The notes beneath the pieces were generated by a model. The model saw only the letters and a program-made list of their open reading frames with translations. It did not search any database and had not been told where the DNA came from. The position numbers and the translations under genes are program-made. Shown here in pieces: positions 7,957 through 17,021 of a stretch of 64,000 nucleotides of DNA (the first letter of the stretch is position 1; every line of letters begins with the position of its first letter). Location: contig JBKQUM010000125.1 in assembly GCA_052140165.1 (NCBI GenBank), forward strand, positions 44,996 to 108,995, in the 5' to 3' direction. Source of the stretch: Bog-473 sp052140165. GTDB taxonomy: Bacteria; Actinomycetota; Acidimicrobiia; Acidimicrobiales; RAAP-2.

Positions 7957-9402
7957 TCATCGGGGCGGCGCCTTGGCGGCCTTCTTGGCCGGCGCCTTGC
8001 CCGCCCTGGTGGCCTTCTTGGCCGGTGCCTTGCTCGCCTTGGCCGCCCTCTTGGCCGTGGCCTTCTTCGCCGGTGCCGCCGCCTTCTTGGCCGGTGACTT
8101 CTTGGCCGGCCCCGCCGCCTTCTTGGCCGCGGCTTTCTTGGCCGGCGTGGGAGCCACCTTCTTCGCCGGCGCCTTCTTCGCCCCCGAAGCGGACTTCTTG
8201 CGGGCGGGTGCCTTCTCTCCGGGCACCTTCTTCTCATGCGCCGGCACCGGCAGCGCCAACTCAGCCACGCGGCGGGGCGGGTCGAGGCCGGCGAGCACGA
8301 ACGGGCGCACCTCCCCCTTCTTGAGGACCTGGCGGGCCTTGGTCGGCGGCGGCGTCCCCATGGCGGTCAGCGGGATATAGCAGTGCAGCACACCGCCGCC
8401 CGGCAGCGACACGTCGACCATGGCGCCGTGCGACGTGAACGAGACCACCTCGCCGTCCACCGTGTTCCCCACCGCGAAGGCGGCGACGAAATTGATGAAC
8501 GCCAGCGGCTCGTTGACCGCTGGCGGCGGGGTGGTCTGCTTCTTGGGGCGGTCCCCATGCCGGCCCGACGGCGCCACCGCCTTCGCCGCCTGGGCGCCCT
8601 TTCCCTCCCCGTGCTTGGAGGCGGGGGCGTCCTTCTTGGCCCTGGCGACCTTCTGCGGTGCGGTCTTCCTGGCCGAGGCGTGCTTCTTGGCCGCGTCCCT
8701 CGACTTGTGGGGCTCTGGGGGGTGCAGCGCCTCCTCGACCGCCTCCTCCACGGCGCTCGAGAAGACCGGGTCCAGCTTGGCCCGGGCCGGAGGAGGGGCA
8801 GCCGGCGTGATCGGCCACGAGGTGTCGACCGGCGGCGCCTGCTGGGTCGCCTTCCTGGCCTTGGACGACCTCTTGGCGGCCTTCTTGGCAGCCCGGGCCA
8901 GCTCGGCCGCCTTGGCCGGCGCGGACTCCGGATCCTTCTTGGACTTGGCCTCGGCCGTGGCGGCCCTGCTCTTGGGCCCTCGGATCGGAAGCCGGGGCGT
9001 GAAGATCCACCCCACTCCCGGCACGGGCTTGCCACCGATCAGGCGTCCGTCGTCGAACAGCCACGGGTGCTCGCCGTGGAATTCCTGGAACGAGTCGTTG
9101 GACAGGACGACCGCGCCGGTCCGCTCGGCAATGCGCAGCACGAACGCGTCCCCCCGGCCGATGGCGCCCGCCGGAGGGGAGATGATCTCCCCGTTGAGCA
9201 TCGCCTGGCGGACCTCCTCACGCTCGGCTTCGGAGACCCGGTGCTCGAAGGTGGCGTCGACCACCACGATGATGCTGGAGCCGGGGTCCTCGGCCGCGTA
9301 GGCGCGCACCGCGTCGTCGAGCTGCTTCAGGCTTGGGAGGGTTCGTCCTTCGGTGGCGAGATTGGACCCGTCCACCACGACGTGATGCTCAGCCAATGGC
9401 AC
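7957..9402 (-). CDS. NYN/PIN-like RNase domain fused to an S1-like domain and a histone H1-like tail
   Basis: This 481-aa protein has three parts. Residues 1-140 resemble the NYN (PIN-like) ribonuclease domain of the Zc3h12a/Regnase type, with VVVDGSNLATEG at 8-19, VVDATFEHRV (D49), a conserved D85 in GRGDAFVLRIAERTG, and VVLSNDSF (D103): four acidic positions suited to metal binding. Residues ~306-375 look like an S1/OB RNA-binding module (VGNTVDGEVVSFTSHGAMVDV and after). From ~385 to the end the chain is almost pure Ala/Lys/Pro repeats (APAKKAA type) as in bacterial H1-like proteins, and the 145-300 linker is also Lys/Ala-rich. The GTG start overlaps the kgd stop by 14 nt with no clear SD. 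A role in RNA cleavage is inferred, not shown. Confidence 0.75.
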   Translation of the reverse strand: MPLAEHHVVVDGSNLATEGRTLPSLKQLDDAVRAYAAEDPGSSIIVVVDATFEHRVSEAEREEVRQAMLNGEIISPPAGAIGRGDAFVLRIAERTGAVVLSNDSFQEFHGEHPWLFDDGRLIGGKPVPGVGWIFTPRLPIRGPKSRAATAEAKSKKDPESAPAKAAELARAAKKAAKRSSKARKATQQAPPVDTSWPITPAAPPPARAKLDPVFSSAVEEAVEEALHPPEPHKSRDAAKKHASARKTAPQKVARAKKDAPASKHGEGKGAQAAKAVAPSGRHGDRPKKQTTPPPAVNEPLAFINFVAAFAVGNTVDGEVVSFTSHGAMVDVSLPGGGVLHCYIPLTAMGTPPPTKARQVLKKGEVRPFVLAGLDPPRRVAELALPVPAHEKKVPGEKAPARKKSASGAKKAPAKKVAPTPAKKAAAKKAAGPAKKSPAKKAAAPAKKATAKRAAKASKAPAKKATRAGKAPAKKAAKAPPR

Positions 9403-12400
9403 GTCGCAAGAGATCGGCCTGCTCCAGTTGGTGCAGGGCGGCGCTCCCGATGGCCGGGCTGGCGGATCCGGGGCGGCTCACGTGGCGCAGCCGCAGGCGG
9501 TCGGGAAGGCAGGCGTGAAGGCGGGCGTGCACGAACGACCAGGCTCCCATGTTCTCGGGCTCCTCCTGGAGCCAGACGACCTCGGTGGCCTCGCTGTACC
9601 GCTCGAAGATGTGCGTGAGCAATTCGACGGGCCACGGGTAGATCTGCTCCACCCAGACCAGGGCGATCCCGGCCGCCTCCTCGGGCTCGAGCTCCGCTCT
9701 GCGCTGCTCGGCCTCGTGGCCGATCTTCCCGCTGCACAGCACGATGCGACGCACCGTCGAGGGATCCTCAATGGAGCCGTCGTCGATTACGTGGCGGAAG
9801 GAGCCCGACTCGAGGTCGGAGAAGGTCGAGCGCGAGGCGTGGGCGCGCAGCATCGATTTCGGCGTGACGACGATCAGGGGCCGCTGCGGGCTCGACAACG
9901 CCTGGGAGCGGAGCAGATGGAAGTACTGCGCCGAGGTGGAGGGGATGGTGACCCGCATGTTGCCGCGGGCACTGAGGGAGAGGAAGCGTTCGAAGCGGGA
10001 CGACGAGTGCTCGGGGCCCTGGCCCTCGTACCCGTGCGGCAGCAGCATCACGAGCCCGGCGAACTGGCCCCACTTGTTCTCGGCCGCCACGAGGAAGTTG
10101 TCGATGATGATCTGGGCCCCGTTGGCGAAGTCGCCGAACTGCGCCTCCCAGGCGACCAACGCCTCGGGCGCCTCCACCGAGTAGCCGTACTCGAAGCCGA
10201 CAGCCGCATACTCCGAGAGCAGCGAATCGCGCACGGTGAAGTTGCCCATCTCCCCCGCCGGCTCGAGCGGGCCGGCGCCGATGCGCCGCAGGCCGTCGCG
10301 GATGTGGGCCAACGGGACGTACTCCTCGCCGTTGGAGTAGTCGACCAGCACGGCGTGGCGGTGGCTGAACGTTCCGCGGCGGGTGTCCTGACCCGTCAGG
10401 CGCACGTTGACGCCCTGGTACATGAGGGATCCGATGGCCAACGCCTCGGCGAGCGCCCAGTCGACGTGTCCGCCCGCCACGAGCTCGTCCCGCTGGGCGA
10501 ACTGGCGCTCGAGCTTCGGGTGCACCGTGAACCCTTCGGGGACCGAACGCACGACCGAGGACAGGGCCCGCAGCACCTCTGGCGCAACACCCGTCTCCGC
10601 CGACGGCCGGTCCGCCGGCCCGGTGTCGGGCGCCGGCAACTCGGTCGGTGCGAGCGATGGCTCCTGACGCACTTCGTCGAGAACGGACTGCAGCTTGGCG
10701 TTGAAGTCGTCGAGAGCGGACTCCGCCTCCTCGAGCGTGATGTCACCCCGGCGGACGAGCGTCTCGGTGTAGAGCTTGCGGACCGAGCGCTTGGCCTCGA
10801 TCCGCTGGTACATCAGTGGCTGGGTGTAGCTGGGGTCGTCGCCCTCGTTGTGCCCATGCTTGCGGTAGCACACGAGGTCGATGACAACGTCCTTGTGGAA
10901 GGTCTGGCGGAACGAGAAGGCGAGGCGGGCCGCCCGCACACAGGCCTCGGGGTCGTCGCCGTTGACGTGGAAGATCGGCGCCTGGACCATTTTCGCCACA
11001 TCGGTCGGGTACACCGACGTGCGGGCGGACGCGGGAGCGGTGGTGAACCCGAGCTGGTTGTTGATGACGAGGTGCACCGTGCCGCCGGTCCGGTATCCCG
11101 ACAGGCCCGAGAGGTTGAGGGTCTCGGCCACGACGCCCTGACCGGCGAAGGCCGCGTCGCCGTGGACGAGCACGGACATGCACGGGAACCCGAAGGTGCC
11201 GTCGGCGGCCGCGGCCGGCGTGCCGTCGGTCGGCGGCGACAGGCGGTCCTGCTTGGCCCGCGTCATGCCCTCGACGACGGGGTCGACCGCCTCGAGGTGC
11301 GAGGGGTTCGACGCCAGCGTGATGGGGAGCTCCTCGCCGGCGCTGGCGTGGAACACCCCGCGGGCGCCCTTGTGGTACTTCACGTCGCCGGAGCCCTGGA
11401 CCGACTCGGGGTCGAGGTTGCCCTCGAACTCCTCGAAGATCTCCTTGTACGACTTGCCGACGATGTTGGCCAGCACGTTCAGCCGGCCCCGGTGGGCCAT
11501 CCCCATGACGACCTCGGCCACGCCGGAGCCCGCGGCGGCGTCGAGAAGCGCATCGAGCAGCACGATGGTCGACTCGGCCCCCTCGAGCCCGAACCGCTTC
11601 TGGCCCACGTAGCGGGTGTGGAGGAAGCGCTCGAAGACCTCGGCCGCGTTGAGCCGGTCGAGGATATGGCGTTGTTCCTCGAGGTTGAGCGTGACGGGCT
11701 GACCCTCGACGTGCTGCTGAATCCACCGCTTCTGCTCGGGATCCTGAATGTGCATGTACTCGATGCCCAGTGTCCGGCAGTAGGCGTCGCGCAGCACGTG
11801 GAGGATGTCGTCGAGCGTGGCGGTCTCGCGGCCGGCCAGGCCGTCGGCGACGAAGTGGCGTGGCAGGTCCCAGATGGTCAGGCCGTAGGTGAGCGGGTCG
11901 AGCTCGGGGTGGATGTGCGGGGGCTCGGCATCGAGCGGGTCGAGGTGCGCGATCAAGTGCCCGCGCACCCGGTACATGTTGATGAGCGCCTGCACCCGGA
12001 CCTGCTTGAGAAGGCGCTGGTGCTCGCCCTCGCCGGTGCCGAGGCCGGCGTTGTTGTCCGGCTGCCAGCGGACCGGCTCGTAGGGCACACCCATCGACTC
12101 GAACAGCGCGTCGTAGAAGCCGTCGGCACCGGTCAGGAGCGCCGCCACGCGGGCGAGGAAGAGCCCGGACTCGGCCCCCTGGATGATCCGGTGGTCGTAG
12201 GTGGACGTGAGGGTCACGACCTTGCCCAGCCCGAGCTGCGCGAGCACCCGCGGGTCGGCCGCCTCGTATCCGGCCGGGTAGCCGAGCGAGCCGACGCCGA
12301 TGATGGCACCCTGTCCGGGCATCAGGCGCGGCACCGACTGCACGGTGCCGAGGGTCCCGGGGTTGGTCAGCGACACCGTCGTGCCGGTGAAGTCGTCGGG

Positions 12401-13096
12401 GGTGATCTTGTTCGTGTGGATCTTGCGGATGAGGTCCTCGTAGGCCAGGACGAAGGAGCGGAAGTCGAGCGTGTCGGCGTCCTTGATGCACGGCACGAGC
12501 AATGTGCGGCTGCCGTCGCTCTTCTCCTGGTCGACGGCCAGCCCGAGCCCCACGTGCTTGTGGTGGACGACGCCGGGTTTCCCGGTGCCGTCGGCGTCCT
12601 CGACGAAGGCCGAGTTCAGGGCGGGCACGTCGCTGAGGGCGCGCACGACGGCGTAGCCGATGAGATGGGTGAAGCTGACCTTGGCACCTGTCGTCCGCGC
12701 CAGCTGGTTGTTGAGCACCAGGCGGTTGACCTCGAGCAGGCGGGCCGGCACCGAGCGGACGCTCGTGGCCGTGGGCACGCCCAGGCTCGCCTCCATGTTG
12801 GCCACGATGCGAGAGGCGGCACCCCGCAGGACGGTGGCCTGCTCGCCACCCGCCTCGGCGGCCGGAGTCGCAGCCGGGACGGGTGCCGCCGGGGCCGCGT
12901 GGGCCTGGGATTGGGCCTTGGCCTGGGCGGAGGGCGCGGGCTGGGGAGCGGGAACGGGGGCGGGCCGGTAGTCGGCGAAGAACTCCCGCCAGCTGTCGCT
13001 GACCGAGGAGGGGTCGGCCAGGAAACGGTCGTACATGTCGTCGACCAACCAGGCATTGGGCCCGAAGGAGCCTCCCGCGCCACCGAACTGCGTCAT
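9389..13096 (-). CDS. kgd: Multifunctional 2-oxoglutarate metabolism enzyme (2-oxoglutarate decarboxylase/dehydrogenase E1 with E2-like domain)
   Basis: TCA-cycle enzyme that decarboxylates 2-oxoglutarate with ThDP, as in actinobacterial Kgd/SucA fusions. Residues 1-42 form the typical N-terminal helix segment (WLVDDMYDRFLADPSSVS), followed by a Pro/Ala linker (~45-90). Next is an E2 succinyltransferase-like domain with the catalytic YDHRIIQGAESG (~300), then the E1 part with MAHRGRLNVLANIVGKSY (~530), ThDP-binding HGDAAFAGQGVVAETLN, and the transketolase-like C-terminus. Length 1235 aa matches mycobacterial Kgd (about 1230). A TAGGGT box 6 nt before the ATG suggests a leaderless transcript. 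It heads the operon with the NYN fusion, fabZ and xthA. Confidence 0.96.
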   Translation of the reverse strand: MTQFGGAGGSFGPNAWLVDDMYDRFLADPSSVSDSWREFFADYRPAPVPAPQPAPSAQAKAQSQAHAAPAAPVPAATPAAEAGGEQATVLRGAASRIVANMEASLGVPTATSVRSVPARLLEVNRLVLNNQLARTTGAKVSFTHLIGYAVVRALSDVPALNSAFVEDADGTGKPGVVHHKHVGLGLAVDQEKSDGSRTLLVPCIKDADTLDFRSFVLAYEDLIRKIHTNKITPDDFTGTTVSLTNPGTLGTVQSVPRLMPGQGAIIGVGSLGYPAGYEAADPRVLAQLGLGKVVTLTSTYDHRIIQGAESGLFLARVAALLTGADGFYDALFESMGVPYEPVRWQPDNNAGLGTGEGEHQRLLKQVRVQALINMYRVRGHLIAHLDPLDAEPPHIHPELDPLTYGLTIWDLPRHFVADGLAGRETATLDDILHVLRDAYCRTLGIEYMHIQDPEQKRWIQQHVEGQPVTLNLEEQRHILDRLNAAEVFERFLHTRYVGQKRFGLEGAESTIVLLDALLDAAAGSGVAEVVMGMAHRGRLNVLANIVGKSYKEIFEEFEGNLDPESVQGSGDVKYHKGARGVFHASAGEELPITLASNPSHLEAVDPVVEGMTRAKQDRLSPPTDGTPAAAADGTFGFPCMSVLVHGDAAFAGQGVVAETLNLSGLSGYRTGGTVHLVINNQLGFTTAPASARTSVYPTDVAKMVQAPIFHVNGDDPEACVRAARLAFSFRQTFHKDVVIDLVCYRKHGHNEGDDPSYTQPLMYQRIEAKRSVRKLYTETLVRRGDITLEEAESALDDFNAKLQSVLDEVRQEPSLAPTELPAPDTGPADRPSAETGVAPEVLRALSSVVRSVPEGFTVHPKLERQFAQRDELVAGGHVDWALAEALAIGSLMYQGVNVRLTGQDTRRGTFSHRHAVLVDYSNGEEYVPLAHIRDGLRRIGAGPLEPAGEMGNFTVRDSLLSEYAAVGFEYGYSVEAPEALVAWEAQFGDFANGAQIIIDNFLVAAENKWGQFAGLVMLLPHGYEGQGPEHSSSRFERFLSLSARGNMRVTIPSTSAQYFHLLRSQALSSPQRPLIVVTPKSMLRAHASRSTFSDLESGSFRHVIDDGSIEDPSTVRRIVLCSGKIGHEAEQRRAELEPEEAAGIALVWVEQIYPWPVELLTHIFERYSEATEVVWLQEEPENMGAWSFVHARLHACLPDRLRLRHVSRPGSASPAIGSAALHQLEQADLLRRAIG

Positions 13097-13102
13097 GGTT
13101 CA

Positions 13103-13108
13103 ACCCTA
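13103..13108 (-). promoter_or_regulatory. -10 box of kgd, leaderless spacing
   Basis: TAGGGT on the minus strand ends 6 nt before the kgd ATG at 13096. Transcription would begin at or beside the A of the start codon. Confidence 0.55.
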
Positions 13109-13157
13109 CCGGCGGCGGTCGGCCCCGGGGGTCGGGTTGGTAGCGTCAGCCCTGCCC

Positions 13158-13958
13158 ATGAGCTATCCGGCTGCCCTCCACGTCACCGCGCGGCCCGCCC
13201 CGGCACCAGGTGCCGTGACCGTGGTGTTCGTCCACGGTGGGCTGGACCGGGGGGACAGCTTCCGGCGGGTGATGCGGCGGCTGCCCGAGCTGGCCACGCT
13301 CGCCTACGACCGCCGGGGTTACCAGGGCTCCCGGAGCGGCGGGGTGGTGGACCTGGGCGGCCACGTGCAGGATCTCCTATTGATTGCGGAGGAGGCGCGC
13401 TCGGGGGGCGGCGGCCCCGTGGTCGCCATCGGCCACAGCCTCGGGGGCGACGTCGTCGTGGGCGCGGCGCTGGCGGAGCCGGCGGCGTTCGACGCCCTCG
13501 CGGCCTACGAGCCGCCCATGCCCTGGCTCGGTTTCCGCCGCGACCGGCCCGGCGAGGCCCGGGCCTGGCCGGCCATGGCCGACGACCCGGGCGAGGAGGC
13601 TGAGCGTTTCTTTACCCGGATGGTGGGCCCGGCGGCCTGGTCCCGCCTCTCCGAGGCGGGCCGGGCGGAGCGCCGCGCCGACGGTCCGGCACTGGTGGCC
13701 GACCTTCGCAGCTTGCGGGGCGAGGGCCCGCCGTTCGACGTCACCGCGCTCGATGTGCCGTCCGTGTTCGGCATGGGCGGGCCGGCCTCACAGCCGCACC
13801 ACCGCGCCAGCGTGCAGTGGCTGGGCGAGCACGTCCCCGACGCCGCCGTCCACGAGATCACGGGCGCCGCCCACGGCGCGCACCTTTCGCACCCCGATCA
13901 CTTCGCTGCGCTGACCCGTCTGGTGGTGCAGCGGGCGGGAGGCCCGGCGGGGCGTTAG
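13158..13958 (+). CDS. Alpha/beta hydrolase
   Basis: Serine hydrolase of the alpha/beta fold. It has the oxyanion-hole region VVFVHGGLD (residues ~22-30), the strand YDRRGYQGS, the nucleophile elbow GHSLGG and a late catalytic histidine in GAAHGAHLSHPDHF. At 266 aa it fits the esterase/lyase group that includes many enzymes of unknown substrate. The ATG at 13158 is preferred because the strongly hydrophobic core starts right after it; a TAGCGT -10-like box lies at 13141-13146. It runs convergently into the DMT transporter, their stop codons overlapping by 4 nt (TTAG). The substrate is unknown. Confidence 0.8.
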   Translation: MSYPAALHVTARPAPAPGAVTVVFVHGGLDRGDSFRRVMRRLPELATLAYDRRGYQGSRSGGVVDLGGHVQDLLLIAEEARSGGGGPVVAIGHSLGGDVVVGAALAEPAAFDALAAYEPPMPWLGFRRDRPGEARAWPAMADDPGEEAERFFTRMVGPAAWSRLSEAGRAERRADGPALVADLRSLRGEGPPFDVTALDVPSVFGMGGPASQPHHRASVQWLGEHVPDAAVHEITGAAHGAHLSHPDHFAALTRLVVQRAGGPAGR

Positions 13959-14899
13959 GCCGACGAGAACGGCAGCCCGCCGTCCCCCACCGCCGAGGAC
14001 GGGTGCTTGAGGCGCCGCGACAGCATCTCCTCGTACTCGACCCCCTTGCCCTCACTCTTCATGCCCGTAACGAGCGGGGAGTTCGAGAGGAACACCGCCC
14101 CCATGAACATGACCAGCAGCGAGACGGCCTCGAGCGGGCCGTAAGGCCCCGAGGTCCGCAGGCTGTCGCCGTAGAGCGCGATACCCAGGCAGATGCTGAC
14201 CAGCGGGTCGACCAGCACCAGGGTCGATTGCGAAGCGGCCAGTGGCCCGGCATGGAACGCGTTCTGGGTCAGGAAGAGCCCGAGCAGGCCGAAGACGATC
14301 ACGCCGTAGGTCTGCCAGTGCTCGAACAACGTCACCCAGTCGTTCGCTGCGAAGTCGCTCACGACCTTGATGAGAGCGGCGGTGAACGCGAACGCGATGG
14401 CCGCCGCGCTGCCGAACATCGCAGCCTTCCACCAGCGGGGGCCCCAACGCGTGGCCACCACGGTGACGACGATGAGGAAGCTGGCGCTGCCGCCGACAAC
14501 GATCCAACCCAGGTTGGTCGGCGTCTGGTCACCGCCGCCCGGCGCGGCGAAGAAGAGGAACCCCGAGAGCCCGAACGCGATGGCCGAGGCCCCGATCCAC
14601 TCGCGTGTCGAGATGGAGAAACGGAAATACGTGCCGAGGATGGCCACGAGGAACAGGAGCTCCATCGTCAGGATCGGCTGCACCACCGAGAGGCGACCGA
14701 TGTGCAGCGCGAAGGACTGCAAGAGGAACGAGCAGATCATGAAACCGAAGCCGAGGAGCCAGACACCCCGGCGGATGGCGTGGGCCATGAGGCTGAGCCG
14801 CATCGTCGACTCTTCCGGGGCGTCCTCCACTCCCATGCGCTGGAACACGCTGGTCAGCGCGTTCGAAAGTGCAGCTGCGACCGCTAGTACGTAGACCAT
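13955..14899 (-). CDS. DMT-family (EamA-like) membrane transporter
   Basis: Integral membrane protein of 314 aa with about nine to ten hydrophobic helices in two halves, as in the drug/metabolite transporter superfamily (for example SVVQPILTMELLFLVAILGTY, and SLLVMFMGAVFLSNSPLV near the end). The first helix begins at the start Met (VYVLAVAAALSNALTSVFQR), in keeping with EamA proteins. The C-terminal 40 residues are hydrophilic and cytoplasmic. A ribosome site AAAGGCG sits immediately before the ATG, and a TAGATT at 14917-14912 could be its -10. It is divergent from dppA across a 294-bp gap. Substrate unknown. Confidence 0.8.
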   Translation of the reverse strand: MVYVLAVAAALSNALTSVFQRMGVEDAPEESTMRLSLMAHAIRRGVWLLGFGFMICSFLLQSFALHIGRLSVVQPILTMELLFLVAILGTYFRFSISTREWIGASAIAFGLSGFLFFAAPGGGDQTPTNLGWIVVGGSASFLIVVTVVATRWGPRWWKAAMFGSAAAIAFAFTAALIKVVSDFAANDWVTLFEHWQTYGVIVFGLLGLFLTQNAFHAGPLAASQSTLVLVDPLVSICLGIALYGDSLRTSGPYGPLEAVSLLVMFMGAVFLSNSPLVTGMKSEGKGVEYEEMLSRRLKHPSSAVGDGGLPFSSA

Positions 14900-15193
14900 C
14901 GCCTTTGACAGAATCTAGTTGTCGGCTGTCACGGATCACGCAGTCAACTCCCAGCTGGCACCCAGGTTCACTGACCTGCGTCTGATCACCCCTTCCACGC
15001 AGGATTCATGTGTAGCGGACCGCTCTGCACCGGATCGGGTCTCTCTCCGCCGCGATCCCGCAGAAATTCCGGAGCAGATGACCCAAAAGAATGTGGCAAT
15101 TGGGTTACGTTTACGACCAAATCTTCCGACATCGACATGGAGGAAGCGGGGGTGCCGGCCGTCACCGGGGCGGTCGAGGGACAAGGGAGTGCT
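14900..15193. promoter_or_regulatory. Divergent regulatory gap between the DMT transporter and dppA
   Basis: 294 bp without a gene. It contains TAGATT (14912-14917, minus strand) for the transporter, an imperfect palindrome CAGGT-N6-ACCTG at 14963-14978, and an A+T-richer patch near 15085-15130 with TACGTT-like -10 sequences that could serve dppA. The ribosome site AAGGGAG for dppA is at 15183-15189. The regulator is not identifiable. Confidence 0.4.
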
Positions 15194-16939
15194 ATGGGAC
15201 TGAAGGGGTTATTGAAGCGGTCGGCCTTTGCCGCGCTGGCGGCAGGGGCTCTGAGCCTGTCCGTCGTGGCCATCACACCGTCCGCCAGCGGGGCGTCGAC
15301 GAAGGCGTCGTCATCCTCGGGCGGAACCGCCACCATGGCACTGGACGAGAACCTGGCCGGGTTCAACATCAACACCTCGGCTGCCTCCGAGTTCGTGCTG
15401 CAGGAGATCATGAACATGGTGTGGCCCCAGGCCTTCATCGTGAACAACAAGCTCCAGCCGGTCATGAACAACCAGCTGCTGGAGAGTGCGGTCCAGACCA
15501 GCAGCAGCCCCCAGACCGTCGTCTACACGCTCAACCCCAAGGCCGTGTGGTCTGACGGCACGCCCATCACGGCTGACGACTTCATCTACAACTGGCAGGC
15601 CCAGAGCGGCAACACCGCCTACACCGACGTCGGCGGCAAGCCGTACGACGACGCCTCCACGTCCGGTTACAACCAGATCCAATCGGTCGTCGGCTCCAAC
15701 CCCTCGGGTGGCGCGGCCTGCGCACCGGGCAGCACCGCCGACCGCAACGTCGGCCTGTGCCCGAACGGGCGCACCATCACGGTGACCTTCAAGCCGTCCT
15801 TCACCGACTGGCGGAGCATCTTCACCGATATCGTCCCGGCGCACATCGCCCGCACCGTCGGCTGGAACACAGGCTTCGTGGGCCCGACCCAGACCATCTC
15901 GGGCAGCTGGTACACCATCAGCAGCTACAACGAGAACCAGTCGCTGGTCCTGACCCGCAACCCCACCTACTGGGGGACGCCCGGCAAGCTGGACAAGATC
16001 GTCTTCCAGTTCTTCTCGGACGACAGCCAGCTGGTGCCGGCCCTGCAGAACAAGGAAATCGACATCTTCAACCCGTCGACGGTGAACCTGTCGATCGTGC
16101 AGACGGCGAACCAGGTGCCGAACACGACGAAGGTGACGCTGCCCGGCCTGGAATTCGAGCACTTCGACTTCAACCAGGCCGACCCCTACCTGGCCAAGCT
16201 CCAGGTCCGTGAGGCCATCGCCCACGGGGTGAACCGCCAGGCGATCATCACCCGCACCGTGGGCGAGATCTCCAAGGGCATCACCCCACTCGGCAGCCGC
16301 ATGCTCGTGTCGACCCAGGCGGGCTACAAGGGCACGCCCTACGCCTACAACCCGAGCCAGTCGGCCAACCTGCTGAAGGAGCTGGGGTTCAAGAAGGTGA
16401 ACGGCTACTACGAGCCCAACTATGGACCGCAGTCCGGCCAGCCCCTGACCTTCACGATCCAGTCGACGTCGGGCAACAGCATCCGGGCGCAGACGGAGGA
16501 GCTGTTCCAGGCGCAGATGAAGGCGATCGGGATCAAGATCAACATCCAGAACTACGACGCCAACACGTTCTTCGGGACCAACCTGCCCACCGGTGTGTTC
16601 CAGATCGCGGAGTTCGCCTGGGTGACCACGCCGTTCGTGTCGGGGAACCAGCCCATCTACTGCTCGTACACGAGCACGCAGTGCGCCGAGAACTGGGACC
16701 ACTACGCCAACTCCCAGGTGGACTCGCTCATGGCCTCCGGCTCGGCCGCTCCGAGCACGACGCAGGAGATCACGGACTACAACAAGGCCGACGCGATCCT
16801 GTGGCAGGACATGGTCACGCTGCCCCTGTACCAGAAGCCGCAGTTCTGGGCCTGGTCCAACAACCTCAAGGGCGTGCTCCCGAACACTTCGAGCGTCGGC
16901 GTCACCTGGAACGCCGAGGACTGGACCGTCAGCGGCTAG
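15194..16939 (+). CDS. ABC transporter substrate-binding protein, oligopeptide/dipeptide type (SBP family 5)
   Basis: Extracellular solute-binding protein that delivers peptides (or a similar ligand) to the DppBCDF-type permease encoded downstream. Residues 1-38 form a Sec signal peptide (LKRSAFAALAAGALSLSVVA, then an Ala-Ser cleavage region) without a lipobox cysteine, so it may be secreted rather than lipid anchored. The mature part has the family pattern AVWSDGTPITADDFIYNW and later LQVREAIAHGVNRQAI. AAGGGAG 4-5 nt before the ATG sets the start. Length 581 aa is typical. It is followed by a strong hairpin and only then by the permease genes. Confidence 0.92.
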   Translation: MGLKGLLKRSAFAALAAGALSLSVVAITPSASGASTKASSSSGGTATMALDENLAGFNINTSAASEFVLQEIMNMVWPQAFIVNNKLQPVMNNQLLESAVQTSSSPQTVVYTLNPKAVWSDGTPITADDFIYNWQAQSGNTAYTDVGGKPYDDASTSGYNQIQSVVGSNPSGGAACAPGSTADRNVGLCPNGRTITVTFKPSFTDWRSIFTDIVPAHIARTVGWNTGFVGPTQTISGSWYTISSYNENQSLVLTRNPTYWGTPGKLDKIVFQFFSDDSQLVPALQNKEIDIFNPSTVNLSIVQTANQVPNTTKVTLPGLEFEHFDFNQADPYLAKLQVREAIAHGVNRQAIITRTVGEISKGITPLGSRMLVSTQAGYKGTPYAYNPSQSANLLKELGFKKVNGYYEPNYGPQSGQPLTFTIQSTSGNSIRAQTEELFQAQMKAIGIKINIQNYDANTFFGTNLPTGVFQIAEFAWVTTPFVSGNQPIYCSYTSTQCAENWDHYANSQVDSLMASGSAAPSTTQEITDYNKADAILWQDMVTLPLYQKPQFWAWSNNLKGVLPNTSSVGVTWNAEDWTVSG

Positions 16940-16959
16940 TCCGGCACGTTTGGACGCGA

Positions 16960-16992
16960 GGGAGGGGTCGGCCGTCACGGTCGGCCCCTCCC
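16960..16992 (+). terminator. Strong hairpin between dppA and dppB
   Basis: A 14-bp stem (16960-16973 with 16979-16992, two G-T wobbles) around a 5-nt GTCAC loop. There is no T-run. It sits 21 nt past the dppA stop and 18 nt before a -10 box for dppB, so it looks like a terminator or 3'-stabilising hairpin that raises dppA mRNA over the permease genes. Confidence 0.65.
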
Positions 16993-17009
16993 TCGACTAT
17001 CCCTGCACC

Positions 17010-17015
17010 TAGAAT
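17010..17015 (+). promoter_or_regulatory. -10 box of dppB, leaderless spacing
   Basis: TAGAAT ends 6 nt before the dppB ATG (17022). There is no Shine-Dalgarno sequence. This indicates a separate leaderless promoter for dppBCDF after the dppA hairpin. Confidence 0.6.
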
Positions 17016-17021
17016 CCCTTC

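Noticed and set aside
9428..13603. A 1391-codon open frame on the plus strand opposite kgd
   Set aside because: Its protein is Arg/Gly/Val-rich without domains, and it lies wholly across kgd, whose identity is certain. High-GC codon usage produces such antisense frames.
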